DNA of 64,000 nt from Rubripirellula sp. Its GTDB lineage: Bacteria; Planctomycetota; Planctomycetia; Pirellulales; Pirellulaceae. The stretch spans positions 25,848-89,847 of the forward strand of contig JAAXIK010000486.1 in assembly GCA_012270385.1 (NCBI GenBank). Reading direction: 5' to 3'. The notes beneath the pieces were generated by a model that searched no databases, was not told the DNA's origin, and saw only the letters and a list, made by a program, of their open reading frames with translations. Below are positions 8,750 to 17,978 of the stretch, one piece after another; the first letter of the stretch is position 1, and each line of letters begins with the position of its first letter. Both the position numbers and the translations under genes were made by a program.

Positions 8750-10225
8750 ATGGATATGAAAGAACGATTTAACCAGAATGCATTGGACATTGGTAACCTG
8801 CAAGCTAGGACTAGACGACATTTCCTAGGGCAGTCAGTTGCTGGTCTGGGTGGATTCGCTCTGGGCAATCTTTTGTCAGAAGGGGCTCAGGCGTCCAAGC
8901 TAATGACAGATCCTCTGAGTCCCTAGGTGTCTCCCTTTCCGGCCACAGCTAAGCGGGTGAGTTATTTACAGAGGACGGGCTCACCTCCGAACCTAGATCT
9001 TTTCGATCATAAACCGCAGTTGGTGAAGCGCGATGGTGAGGATTGCCCCGATCAGTTTTTGGAAGGTCGGGAGTTCGCTTTCACCAAAGGTGTCCCCAAA
9101 TTGATGGGTTCTCCGAGAAAGTGGTCACAGGTCGGAGAAAATGGACTTTGGATGTCCGATGCGATCCCGAATTTTCACGAGATTGCCGACGAGATGTGTG
9201 TTGTGCATTCCATGCATACTGACCAGTTTAACCATGCACCTGCCGAATTGCTCGTTTACACGGGTTCACCACGGTCCGGTCGGCCGTCCATGGGGTCATG
9301 GGTGACGTATGGATTGGGAAGTGAGAATGAGAACTTACCCGGATTTGTTGTTCTCATCTCCAGTGGAGTACAACCAAATGGTGGGAAGAATTCCTTTGGG
9401 AGTGGCTTCCTGCCATCGGTTTACCAAGGTGTTCAGTGTCGATCGAAAGGGGATCCTGTTTTGTATGCATCGAACCCCTCAGGCATGAATCGGGGCACAC
9501 GTCGTTTAACACTCGACGCCTTAAATGATTTAAATCAAGCTCAAGCGGATGAGATGGGTCATCCAGAAACATTAACGCGAATTTCGCAGTATGAGCTGGC
9601 GTTCCGAATGCAGATGGCAGTGCCTGAGGTAATGGATATCTCAGATGAATCTCAGGAAACTCTTGATGCCTACGGTGCTGTTCCTGGTGCATCAAGCCTT
9701 GCTAATAATTGCTTGCTCGCGCGTAGATTGACCGAAGCGGGGGTTAGATTTGTTCAGCTATTTGACTGGGGATGGGACTTCCACGGGACAGGAGCGGCAA
9801 CAGGATTGACTACCGGGCTTACCGATAAATGTGCCTCAATGGATCGGCCAATCGCTGCACTGATTAAGGATCTTCGTCAACGCGGCCTGTTGGATGAGAC
9901 TCTGATTGTCTGGGGTGGAGAGTTTGGTCGAACACCATTTCGAGAGGGCCGAACTTCTGGAGGAAAAATCTTAGGTCGTGACCATTATCCTGATGTATTC
10001 ACCATGTGGATGGCCGGTGGTGGTGTGAAAGGTGGATTTGAATATGGGCAGTCTGATGAGTTAGGTTTTCAGATAGCAGAGAAGCCTGTCCATGTTCATG
10101 ACCTGCAAGCAACGATCCTGCACCAGTTAGGATTTGATCATGAAAAGTTAACTTACCGTTTCCAAGGCCGAGATTATCGACTCACCGATGTACACGGTAA
10201 AGTGATCAAAGATTTGATTTCATAG
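8750..10225 (+). pseudogene. DUF1501 protein gene interrupted by in-frame TAG at codon 59
   Basis: DUF1501 proteins are Tat-exported partners of DUF1553 proteins. Reading from ATG 8750 gives RTRRHFLGQSVAGLGG, a Tat signal, and then DPLSP, a TAG stop at 8924-8926, and in the same frame VSPFPATAKRVSYLQRTGSP, which continues without a break to 10225. Family members read through this point (typically PLAPKxPHFPAKAKRVIYL), so a single base change, for example CAG to TAG, explains the stop. Either the gene is a recent nonsense pseudogene, or the sequence has an error, or translation restarts at the GTG at 8927 and yields a protein without export signal. The rest of the DUF1501 domain (LVYTGSPRSGRPSMGSW, WGGEFGRTPF, GRDHYPD) looks well preserved. 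Confidence 0.85.
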
Positions 10226-10385
10226 ACATTGTCAAATCGACCTAAGACTCGATGTCTCACAAAATTCAGTAGATAGGTTTCTACTGAAGATTGGTGAGCT
10301 AGCAGTAGCTTGGTTAGCACGAGCTTAAGACGCATCGGGCGAAGCGATGAGATTGATCATCGCAGTATGTCCGTTTTTGAGATTG

Positions 10386-10419
10386 GAAAAGCCACTGACT
10401 TTAGGTTCAGTGACTTTTC
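10386..10419. terminator. Hairpin between convergent DUF1501 and ilvD
   Basis: GAAAAGCCACTGA pairs with TCAGTGACTTTTC around an 8-nt loop, with one C-A mismatch. It lies between the convergent stops at 10225 and 10448. The U-run is weak, but the A/T-rich arm ends could serve both directions. The rest of 10226-10447 shows no gene. Confidence 0.6.
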
Positions 10420-10447
10420 GATTTGTGGACCAGAGACTTCGAAATGC

Positions 10448-12127
10448 CTATTCGTCAGTAACACAGCCTTCGCTCGCGGTCTTCACGCACTTAATGTACT
10501 TGTAAAGGGTGCCTCGATTTGCTTTTAGTGGAGGTGCAACCCATTGGCTCTTACGCGCGTTGAGAGTTGGCTCATCTAGATCAACATCTAATCGATTATT
10601 CTCAGCATCGATGGTGACCATATCACCGTCACAAAGTAGTCCAAGTGGACCCCCAACTTGAGCCTCCGGGGTAATGTGTCCGACGATGAAGCCGTGGCTG
10701 CCACCACTAAAACGCCCGTCAGTAAGCATCGCTACATCTGACCCGAGCCCAGCACCCATGATGGCGCTGGTTGGGGTAAGCATTTCCGGCATGCCCGGCC
10801 CTCCTTTTGGACCTTCATAGCGAATCACAACTACGTCGCCTTTTTGGATTTTCTTTTCCTCTAAAGCTACTAGCATCTCTTCTTCACTATCGAAACACCG
10901 GGCAGGTCCTGTGAACTGAAGACCCTCCTTGCCTGTGATTTTGGCAACTGCACCTTCGGGAGCGAGTGAACCTTTTAGTATTCTAATGTGACCTGTGGAT
11001 TTAATTGGGTTGCTCACAGGCTGAACAATGGTTTGACCCTCTTTTAATCCAGGGACAGCGTCTAGGTTTTCAGCAAGAGTTTTTCCCGTCACCGTCATGC
11101 ATGAGCCATCTAGTAGTCCTTCCTGAAGAAGGTATTTCATGACTGCAGGAGTTCCCCCAATCGAGTGAAGATCTTCCTGAACAAACTTACCGCTGGGCTT
11201 CAAGTCAGCTAGATAAGGGATGCGATCGCTCACTTCCTGGAAATCATCGATCGTCAGCTTGATATCTACACTACGTGCCATAGCGAAAAGATGTAAAACC
11301 GCTTTCGTGCTTCCACCCAAAGCCATCACGGTGTCCATTGCGTTTTCGAATGCGGTGCGAGTCATGATGTCACGAGGTTTGATATCAGCCTTCAAAAGCT
11401 CGAGAATAGCCGCTCCAGCTCTTCGGCACTCATCCTTTTTATCTGGATCTTCAGCTGGGATGCTCGCGGAATAGGGAAGAGCCATACCCATAGCTTCAAT
11501 AGCAGTAGCCATGGTGTTTGCGGTGTACATTCCCCCGCACGCGCCAGCTCCGGGGCAGCTTCTGCGTACGATTTCACCGCGTTCTTCATCAGAGATTTCA
11601 CCTGCTAAATATTGCCCATAGCACTGGAAGGCACTCACAATATCGAGCTTTTCATCACGATAGGTCCCAGGTTTAATCGTTCCACCATAGACCATAATCG
11701 ATGGCCGGTTTAATCGACCCATCGCAATCAGACAACCAGGCATATTCTTGTCACAGCCTGGCAACGCAATCAAAGCATCGTACCACTGCGCGCCCATAAG
11801 AGTTTCAATTGAATCAGCAATTAAATCCCTGCTTTGTAAACTGAAACTCATTCCCTCCGTTCCCATGGAGATACCATCGCTGACTCCGATTGTGTTGAAT
11901 CGCATGCCAACAAGTCCCATATCGCTGACACCTTTCTTGACTTCGCTGGCAAGATCCAAAAGATGCATGTTGCAGCTATTGCCCTCGTACCACATGCTGG
12001 CGATTCCAACCTGTGGCTTATCCATGTCCTCGGGAGTCATGCCAGTGGCATAGAGCATGGCTTGGGATGCACCTTGGCTCTTTGGTTGCGTGATACGACG
12101 GCTATACTGGTTTAGCGGCTGATTCAT
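10448..12127 (-). CDS. ilvD: Dihydroxy-acid dehydratase
   Basis: Dehydrates dihydroxy acids in valine, leucine and isoleucine synthesis; a cytoplasmic Fe-S enzyme. The 559 residues match the family length. Cluster cysteines are seen in [17 protein letters not shown] and [17 protein letters not shown]. The C-terminal [19 protein letters not shown] is also typical. ATG 12127 gives [16 protein letters not shown]. It stands alone, convergent with DUF1501 and divergent from the DUF1080 gene 100 bp away, so both promoters lie in 12128-12227. No other ilv gene is in the window. Confidence 0.97.
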   Translation of the reverse strand: MNQPLNQYSRRITQPKSQGASQAMLYATGMTPEDMDKPQVGIASMWYEGNSCNMHLLDLASEVKKGVSDMGLVGMRFNTIGVSDGISMGTEGMSFSLQSRDLIADSIETLMGAQWYDALIALPGCDKNMPGCLIAMGRLNRPSIMVYGGTIKPGTYRDEKLDIVSAFQCYGQYLAGEISDEERGEIVRRSCPGAGACGGMYTANTMATAIEAMGMALPYSASIPAEDPDKKDECRRAGAAILELLKADIKPRDIMTRTAFENAMDTVMALGGSTKAVLHLFAMARSVDIKLTIDDFQEVSDRIPYLADLKPSGKFVQEDLHSIGGTPAVMKYLLQEGLLDGSCMTVTGKTLAENLDAVPGLKEGQTIVQPVSNPIKSTGHIRILKGSLAPEGAVAKITGKEGLQFTGPARCFDSEEEMLVALEEKKIQKGDVVVIRYEGPKGGPGMPEMLTPTSAIMGAGLGSDVAMLTDGRFSGGSHGFIVGHITPEAQVGGPLGLLCDGDMVTIDAENNRLDVDLDEPTLNARKSQWVAPPLKANRGTLYKYIKCVKTASEGCVTDE

Positions 12128-12227
12128 TTTGCTTTTTCTGAACGACGATGACGGACGGATGATTGGAGATTATGATCATTCCCGTTAGTTTGAAAAAGTA
12201 CGAACTACACCAGACAAGGAACAATTT

Positions 12228-12887
12228 GTGATTCGTCAGTTTTTTTGGGCCTTAACGGTCCTCTGCTTGGGTTTTCTGCTGCCTGTCACCGGGACTGAAC
12301 CCGAGTCTAATGATTTTGCGAAGAAATCACTTCCTCTTTTTGATGGGGAAACACTTGCTGGTTGGGAAGGTGATTCCTACTGGTTTCGTGTCGAAGGTGG
12401 TGCCATTGTTGCCGGACGCATGGATGAGAGGATCCCGCACAATGAGTTTCTGTGTACCACGCAGTTTTATGAGGATTTTGAACTGCGTTTGGAAGCGAAA
12501 TTGCTGGGTGCCGGCCAGAACGCAGGAATTCAGATTCGATCAAAACGGGTTCCTGGAACATCTGAAGTCTCCGGATATCAGGTAGATATGGGTAGAGCTG
12601 GTCAGCGTGGTGTTTGGGGAGCCCTGTATGATGAATCTCGACGAAATCGTATGTTGGTCGAGGTGGCTCCTGACCTACACGAACAAATCGTTAAAAAGGA
12701 CGATTGGAATCAATATCGGATTATTTGCCGGGGACCAAAGATCACAGTTTTTCTAAATGGACAGAAGACAGTCGAATATGAAGAAGAAGACTCAGGTATT
12801 CCCACGCATGGATTGATTGGGCTGCAGATACATAGTGGGCAGCCTAGTGAAGCTTGGTATCGTAATTTGCGAATCAGGCAGCTCTAG
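12228..12887 (+). CDS. Secreted DUF1080 protein (3-keto-disaccharide hydrolase-like)
   Basis: DUF1080 is a concanavalin-like jelly-roll domain abundant in Planctomycetes; some members act on 3-keto-glycosides. The start is GTG 12228, chosen because AAGGA lies about 7 nt upstream and the product starts with a clean signal peptide (hydrophobic FFWALTVLCLGFLLPV). Domain signatures follow: SLPLFDGETLAGWEG, GMLV-type strand FEDFELRLEAKLLGAGQNAGI, and GLIGLQIHSGQPSEAWYRNLRI at the end. Length 219 residues is normal for a single domain. Likely periplasmic. The substrate is not shown by the sequence. Confidence 0.9.
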   Translation: MIRQFFWALTVLCLGFLLPVTGTEPESNDFAKKSLPLFDGETLAGWEGDSYWFRVEGGAIVAGRMDERIPHNEFLCTTQFYEDFELRLEAKLLGAGQNAGIQIRSKRVPGTSEVSGYQVDMGRAGQRGVWGALYDESRRNRMLVEVAPDLHEQIVKKDDWNQYRIICRGPKITVFLNGQKTVEYEEEDSGIPTHGLIGLQIHSGQPSEAWYRNLRIRQL

Positions 12888-12985
12888 CGATCTCTATACA
12901 TTTTCTCTCCCACAAAAATGAAAAGAGAAAAAGCTATCGAGCAGTCATGAGAAAAATACAGATAATAATAAGAGTGATTTAATTC

Positions 12986-13660
12986 GTGTGTGAACACAGA
13001 GAAATTGATAAGGCATCAAATGGGTCAGATCAGATCGCTTTTGTCTATTTCGATCTAGGTAACATTCTCTATTCGTTTAACACGGAGAAGGCTTGTCAGA
13101 ATGTTGCGATGCGATGTGACGTGAACGCTAATACGGTCTACTCCGTGGTGTATGAATCTGGATTGCAGGTGCAATATGAATCAGGTCGGATACGGCAAGA
13201 TGCATTTGTTAATCGAGTGCGATCCAATCTGGGAATTCATACCAAAGAGGTTTCTGACTCGGATTTGTTGAACCTGCTGAGCGATATGTTTTCACCGATT
13301 GAATTGATGCATGAAGCGATTCTGCAGGTTCGGGCGAAGGGTATTCCGACAGGAATTCTATCTAATACCTGCCGTTCACACTGGGACTGGATTAATTGCC
13401 TACCCTCCAGGGCGATGCTTGATGGTTTTGATGCATATGTGTTGAGCTATGAAGTGGGTGAAATGAAGCCTTTCGGAGCGATCTATGAGGCGGCTGAACA
13501 GGCGGCTGAGGTACCGAGCAACCAGATATTATTCTTGGATGATCGCCTAGAGAATATTCAAGCCGCTCAAGCCAGAGGTTGGCAGGCAGAATGTTGCTTT
13601 GGCGGAGTTGAAGCCAGAGAAGTATTGGTAAATTACGGTTTTATGTTGGATAGAAATTGA
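12986..13660 (+). CDS. HAD-superfamily hydrolase (YihX-like)
   Basis: Probable sugar-phosphate or small-molecule phosphatase in the cytoplasm. HAD motifs: motif I FDLGNILYSF (nucleophile Asp present, the +2 acid Asp replaced by Gly as in YihX-type enzymes), motif II LSNT, motif III Lys in MKPFGAIYEAA, and motif IV ILFLDDRLENIQAA. The GTG at 12986 is the only good start before motif I; no earlier ATG fits. The stop overlaps the ATG of the next gene by one base (TGATG at 13658-13662), so the two are translationally coupled. The exact substrate is unknown. Confidence 0.85.
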   Translation: MCEHREIDKASNGSDQIAFVYFDLGNILYSFNTEKACQNVAMRCDVNANTVYSVVYESGLQVQYESGRIRQDAFVNRVRSNLGIHTKEVSDSDLLNLLSDMFSPIELMHEAILQVRAKGIPTGILSNTCRSHWDWINCLPSRAMLDGFDAYVLSYEVGEMKPFGAIYEAAEQAAEVPSNQILFLDDRLENIQAAQARGWQAECCFGGVEAREVLVNYGFMLDRN

Positions 13661-14676
13661 TGAAATGGTATCGATCAATACTCAGCTGGCTGCTGATCAC
13701 GTCGTCAATCTCTCTATTCTGGCCTGTTGAGCGAGTTGGTTTTGATCCCTTTGTAATTACATCATTAATCAGCCTCGTTACTCCTATTGATCAACTTGGA
13801 TTTGATCCTTCCTTAATCACGAAAATCGCCTTATGGTCCGCGATTGTGCTGACAATGTTTTCGTTGGGGGGTCTGGTAAGACCTGAGGAGTTAAAACCTT
13901 TAACCAAGCGGCCCTGGTGGGTTGTTCTGGGCGTAATGGTGCAGGTTTTGGTCATGCCCTTTGCAGCATGGACTGTTACGCGTTTAGTCCCAATGGAGCC
14001 AGAGATGGCATTGGGAATTATCTTGGTGGGATGCGTTCCAGGCGCGATGGCTTCTAATGTTCTGACCAATACTGCCGGTGGGTCCGTTGCATACTCTGTG
14101 AGTTTAACCTCTGCGGCCACCGTCCTTTCTCCGTTGACTGTTCCAGCAGTGTTGTGGGTTCTTGCTCGACAAGAGACGCAAAATTCCTTAGCGCAGTCAG
14201 CTGTATTGCTTGCGACGCTTGTAACTTTACCAACCATTCTGGGTTACGTATCGAGCATCTACTTGGAACCGGTCAGGAAGTTCCTAAAAGCCTATGGTTC
14301 TGTAGTCGCCTCGGCAGCTCTGTTATGGATCATTTCAGTGGTCATTGCGGCAAATCGAATGTCGCTGTTGAGTGTGGGGTCGATCATCATCAGCGCGCTT
14401 CTTTTTGTAAATATTACCGGGTATTTGGCGGGCTATTTCGTCGGTGGTCTTTGTCGGCTACCTGCCAGTTACCGGCGAGCTTTAACATTGGAAATCGGGA
14501 TGCAGAATGCTGGTCTAGGCACAGCTCTTTCGGTTAGCATTTTGGGGGCGGGAACAACCGCTGTGATTCCCACCGCAGTGTACACATTTGGTTGTATGCT
14601 CACGGGCACTGTGCTCGCGGTACTGTGGCAGAGAAGAGATTTAAAGCAAGCTATCAGGGATTCCGAGATGGATTAG
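13660..14676 (+). CDS. Bile acid:sodium symporter (BASS) family transporter
   Basis: Multi-spanning inner-membrane protein of the BASS/SBF family, which moves organic anions with sodium. Signs are many hydrophobic segments, GCVPGAMASNVLTNTAGGSVAYSVSLTS in the crossover region and EIGMQNAGLGTALS in the second half. The true start is ATG 13660, overlapping the HAD stop by one base. The N-terminal 50 residues contain two similar units (VGFDPFVITSLIS and LGFDPSLITKIAL), an unusual internal duplication before the first core helix. Coupling with the HAD gene may mean they handle the same compound, but that is inference. Confidence 0.88.
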   Translation: MKWYRSILSWLLITSSISLFWPVERVGFDPFVITSLISLVTPIDQLGFDPSLITKIALWSAIVLTMFSLGGLVRPEELKPLTKRPWWVVLGVMVQVLVMPFAAWTVTRLVPMEPEMALGIILVGCVPGAMASNVLTNTAGGSVAYSVSLTSAATVLSPLTVPAVLWVLARQETQNSLAQSAVLLATLVTLPTILGYVSSIYLEPVRKFLKAYGSVVASAALLWIISVVIAANRMSLLSVGSIIISALLFVNITGYLAGYFVGGLCRLPASYRRALTLEIGMQNAGLGTALSVSILGAGTTAVIPTAVYTFGCMLTGTVLAVLWQRRDLKQAIRDSEMD

Positions 14677-14858
14677 GCTCAGAGGTTAGGAAGCAGCCTC
14701 AAAAGAGTATTTTGGGCTGGTGGGCGGGATGAAGGAGTCCTTCTGGTCAAGCATTGCCCACTGCAAGGATTGGTCTTCCGATTTTTCCATCAGCAAGGGT
14801 ATCATCACAACTCGAATGTATCGACGTCCGCAGATCTAAAAGATAAACGTGATCTTAC

Positions 14859-16433
14859 ATGACACTGCCTAAGCTAAATGGGCCAAGCCAGTCTGGCTCG
14901 CCACATCTCGCAGCGGTGATCGATATTGGAGCGACAAGCATTCGTCTGGCTATCGCTGAAATCCAACAGGATCGCAAGATCCGGACGTTGGATACTCTAG
15001 TTCAACCGGTTGAATTGGGTCGGGAGGTTTTTGAAGATCGCAGAATTTCTCCGAAGAGTATCGAGAGGGTAGCTGAGGTCTTGAGTCGGTATAAATCGGT
15101 ACTCAATGAGTATGGTTTCGGTGCGGAAGACCCAGTCAGAGTGGTAGCGACGACTGCGGTGCGTGAGGCCGTCAATCGATTGGCATTCGCGGACAGGCTG
15201 TACGTTGCTACCGGCTTGAAAGTTGAGTCCATCGACGAGCAGGAAGTGAACCGCATCACTTACGTCGGGGTTTATCCACATTTGCAGACAGATGAGGCAC
15301 TGGCAAATGGTAAGTCGCTTGTTGTAGAAGTTGGTGGTGGGAACACAGAGCTATTGGTGGTTCGTGGTGGAAATGTGCTTTCCAGCAAGTCGTTCCGACT
15401 CGGAACGATCCGACTGCTCCAGGTACTGCGACGCGTAACTTCTAATCCGGAGCATCGCCGATCTCTCCTGGAGAATCACATCAACCGATACTTGGCTCAA
15501 ATTAAGGAGGCAGTGAGTGATGATCATCAGATTCACCTCGTCGCTTTAGGGGGTGATATTCGACTCGCACTGAGTGAGTTACAGAATGATTGGGACGGTA
15601 AGTCTTTGGCGAAATTGTCTGTTGAAGCTCTAGGTGAACTCGCTGAGAAAGTCCTTGCCTGCAGCGATGACGATCTGGTTAAACGCTACTCCATGAGTTA
15701 CGTCGAAGCTGCAACTCTTGGTCCAGCTCTACTGGCTTACTATTTATTGGCGAAGCATTTTTCTCTTTCCCACCTTTACGTTTGTGATACCAACCTCCGT
15801 GACGGACTCCTCAATGACATGGCGGTCGGAGGGACTTGGAGCGGTGAATTTAGGAATCAAATTATTCGATCCGCTATCAGTCTGGGACGCAAGTTTAGTT
15901 TCGACGAGACGCATGCGAGGAATGTTGCGGAGTTATCAAGATCCCTGTTTTTAGAGTTAAGTGAAGAACATGGTTTAGATGTGCGGCATGAAGCCATACT
16001 TTTTGTTGCCGCCCTGCTTCATGAAGTAGGTTTGATTGTGAACGTCAGGAGCAATCACAAACATGCGTTTTACTTGATACGACACAGTGATCTATTTGGT
16101 CTGTCCAAGTCAGAATTAGTTCTGGTGGGTTTGGTCGTACGCTATCATAGGCGAGCAGCTCCACAGGCTTCACATGATACCTACAGTACATTGCCACAGC
16201 GGGATCGAGCGGTTGTGAGTAAACTTGCTGCCATTCTGCGGCTCGCAATCGCATTGGATGATACTCGTAGTGGGCGAGTCCGAGAAATTCGATGCACGAA
16301 GAGAAATAAGCAGCTCATGATTGACGTTCTCGGAATTGATGATGTTTCTCTCGAGCAGATTGCAATGAGGGAGCAATCAAGTTTATTTCAAGATGTTTTT
16401 GGACTGACGGTTTTATTACAACTAGGTAGGTAA
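14859..16433 (+). CDS. Ppx/GppA phosphatase family protein with HD-like C-terminal domain
   Basis: Hydrolyses polyphosphate or pppGpp in the cytoplasm; the two activities cannot be told apart here. The N-terminal sugar-kinase fold shows VIDIGATSIRLAIAE (phosphate loop 1), VVATTAVREA, and EVGGGNTELLVV (phosphate loop 2), then SFRLGTIRL. The C-terminal region from about residue 330 contains the HD-type helices FVAALLHEVG, NHKHAFYLIRHSDLFG and GLVVRYHRR. Length 524 is close to the long Ppx forms. ATG 14859 gives MTLPKLNGPSQ. It lies alone on the plus strand, 182 bp after the transporter; I see nothing in that gap. Confidence 0.92.
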   Translation: MTLPKLNGPSQSGSPHLAAVIDIGATSIRLAIAEIQQDRKIRTLDTLVQPVELGREVFEDRRISPKSIERVAEVLSRYKSVLNEYGFGAEDPVRVVATTAVREAVNRLAFADRLYVATGLKVESIDEQEVNRITYVGVYPHLQTDEALANGKSLVVEVGGGNTELLVVRGGNVLSSKSFRLGTIRLLQVLRRVTSNPEHRRSLLENHINRYLAQIKEAVSDDHQIHLVALGGDIRLALSELQNDWDGKSLAKLSVEALGELAEKVLACSDDDLVKRYSMSYVEAATLGPALLAYYLLAKHFSLSHLYVCDTNLRDGLLNDMAVGGTWSGEFRNQIIRSAISLGRKFSFDETHARNVAELSRSLFLELSEEHGLDVRHEAILFVAALLHEVGLIVNVRSNHKHAFYLIRHSDLFGLSKSELVLVGLVVRYHRRAAPQASHDTYSTLPQRDRAVVSKLAAILRLAIALDDTRSGRVREIRCTKRNKQLMIDVLGIDDVSLEQIAMREQSSLFQDVFGLTVLLQLGR

Positions 16434-16496
16434 ACTCGAGCGATACTCGTTCGCTCCCGATTACTCTATAAGGTTCTAGTGATATAGGATAACGCT

Positions 16497-17732
16497 TTGT
16501 TTCGTTTTCTCCTTTGTCTCACGCTAATGACGGTATTTTACGATCAAGGTGTTCCGCTCTTTGGGCAGGATCCCTATGAACAGAAACGTAACGAGATGGT
16601 CCAGCAGTATATCGAAACTGCAGGAGTGAGAGATGAGAGGGTTCTGCAGTCATTGCGAGACACCGCTCGTCACGAATTCGTGCCACGCGCCGTTCGGTCG
16701 CGGGCGTATCTCGATATGGCGTTACCCATTGGGGAAGCGCAGACCATCAGTAGCCCATTCATCGTGGCAATGATGACTGAAGCACTTGATCCTAAACCCA
16801 CTGATGTCGTACTTGAGATCGGAACAGGAAGTGGATATCAAGCCGCAGTATTGAGTCCCTTGGTTTCGAAGGTCTACTCCATTGAGATTGTACCTGAGCT
16901 CGGTTTGGCCGCTGCAAATGTATTAGAGCGTCTCGAATACAAAAACGTTTTCACCCGTGTGGGAGATGGGTTTTTGGGATGGCCCGAAGTCGCACCCTTC
17001 GACAAGATGATCGTCACCTGTAGTCCAGAAAATGTCCCCAAGCCTCTAGTTGATCAACTGAAAGAGGGTGGGCAGATGATCATTCCGGTTGGAGAAAGGT
17101 ATCAGCAAACGCTCTATCGCATGATCAAGCAAGAGGGCAAGCTTGTTCGCCAACCTTTAAGGCCAACGTTGTTTGTTCCTATGACCGGCGAAGCTGAGGC
17201 TAATCGTAAGGTACACCCCGACCCCCAGAATCCAAAAGTAATCAATGGAGATTTTGAAGAGGGTGGTGCGAGTTCGTTAGGTAAGAAAGGTCTTGTATTC
17301 GGCTGGTATTATGGCCGCCAAGTGAAACGTGTGAGGGAAGCGAATCGTGGCTCAAGTGATGCTGATGTCCGGACCTTTGCGCGATTTGAGAATCAGACGC
17401 CCGGGCTTGATTCACATCTCTTGCAAGGTATTCCAATTGACGGCCAAGTGGTATCCCTCGTGCGTCTCGGTGCGATGGTGAGGACCGAGGACGTCCGAAG
17501 GGGTACATCCAAGGAAGATTTACCGGTGCTGGCTTTGACGCTCTATGATGAAGAGCGAAAAGAATTGGGATCAGTATGGTTGGGACCCTACCGAGGCACT
17601 TCTGAATGGAAGAGATCATCCCGTCTTGTCCCAATTCCACCAGCCACTCGGGAAGCGATCCTGAGAATTGGTCTCTTCGGAGCTACGGGGATCGCTGATT
17701 TCGATGAGATTTCAATTAAGCGACTTGATTAA
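16497..17732 (+). CDS. pcm: Exported protein-L-isoaspartate O-methyltransferase with C-terminal extension
   Basis: Repairs isoaspartyl residues by methyl transfer from SAM. The start is TTG 16497 with an AGGAT Shine-Dalgarno 9 nt upstream; the product begins FRFLLCLTLMTVF, a signal peptide ending near GQD, so the enzyme appears exported, unlike classic Pcm. The Pcm core (residues 30-225) shows PLVS-type ISSPFIVAMMTEAL, the SAM motif VVLEIGTGSGYQAAVLS and EGGQMIIPVGERYQQ. Residues 240-411 add a beta-rich domain (FEEGGASSLGKKGLVFGWYYG and IADFDEISIKRLD at the end) resembling carbohydrate-binding modules. Full length 411 against about 210 for normal Pcm. Confidence 0.85.
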   Translation: MFRFLLCLTLMTVFYDQGVPLFGQDPYEQKRNEMVQQYIETAGVRDERVLQSLRDTARHEFVPRAVRSRAYLDMALPIGEAQTISSPFIVAMMTEALDPKPTDVVLEIGTGSGYQAAVLSPLVSKVYSIEIVPELGLAAANVLERLEYKNVFTRVGDGFLGWPEVAPFDKMIVTCSPENVPKPLVDQLKEGGQMIIPVGERYQQTLYRMIKQEGKLVRQPLRPTLFVPMTGEAEANRKVHPDPQNPKVINGDFEEGGASSLGKKGLVFGWYYGRQVKRVREANRGSSDADVRTFARFENQTPGLDSHLLQGIPIDGQVVSLVRLGAMVRTEDVRRGTSKEDLPVLALTLYDEERKELGSVWLGPYRGTSEWKRSSRLVPIPPATREAILRIGLFGATGIADFDEISIKRLD

Positions 17733-17807
17733 TCTACGCCGGGTAGGCGAAGGACCTTCTCCCACGCGAAAGCCACAGCTAACTCCGGCTCTCGGCAAAT
17801 AATCCAT

Positions 17808-17834
17808 AAAATCGTCAGAATCGTTAGAATCGTT
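17808..17834. repeat. Three tandem 9-bp units upstream of GSSGG gene promoter
   Basis: AAAATCGTC, AGAATCGTT and AGAATCGTT lie head to tail. The last unit ends just before the possible -35 box at 17836. The position suggests a regulator site or an AT-rich upstream element. Confidence 0.55.
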
Positions 17835-17835
17835 A

Positions 17836-17863
17836 TTGCTAGCCCTACCTCTCTAACTATTCT
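17836..17863 (+). promoter_or_regulatory. Possible promoter for the GSSGG/TIGR03000 gene
   Basis: TTGCTA (17836-17841) and TATTCT (17858-17863) are spaced by 16 bp, a fair sigma-70-type match, about 115 bp before the ATG at 17979. The rest of 17733-17978 holds only the repeat array and a hairpin. Confidence 0.35.
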
Positions 17864-17924
17864 TGCAAGGTGCCTGCCGCAAAAGATGACATCAATCACG
17901 CGGCTCGGCTGACTGAGTGTAATG

Positions 17925-17950
17925 CTCGGTGTTACGCACCGGAGTTTTTT
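17925..17950 (+). terminator. Terminator-like hairpin in the leader of the GSSGG gene
   Basis: CTCGGTG pairs with CACCGGAG (one bulged G) around TTACG and is followed by TTTTTT (17945-17950). It ends 28 nt before the ATG at 17979. It may be the pcm terminator or an attenuator if the promoter at 17836 is used. Confidence 0.5.
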
Positions 17951-17978
17951 ATACGGGATCTTAGGGGGAGTTCTTAGC

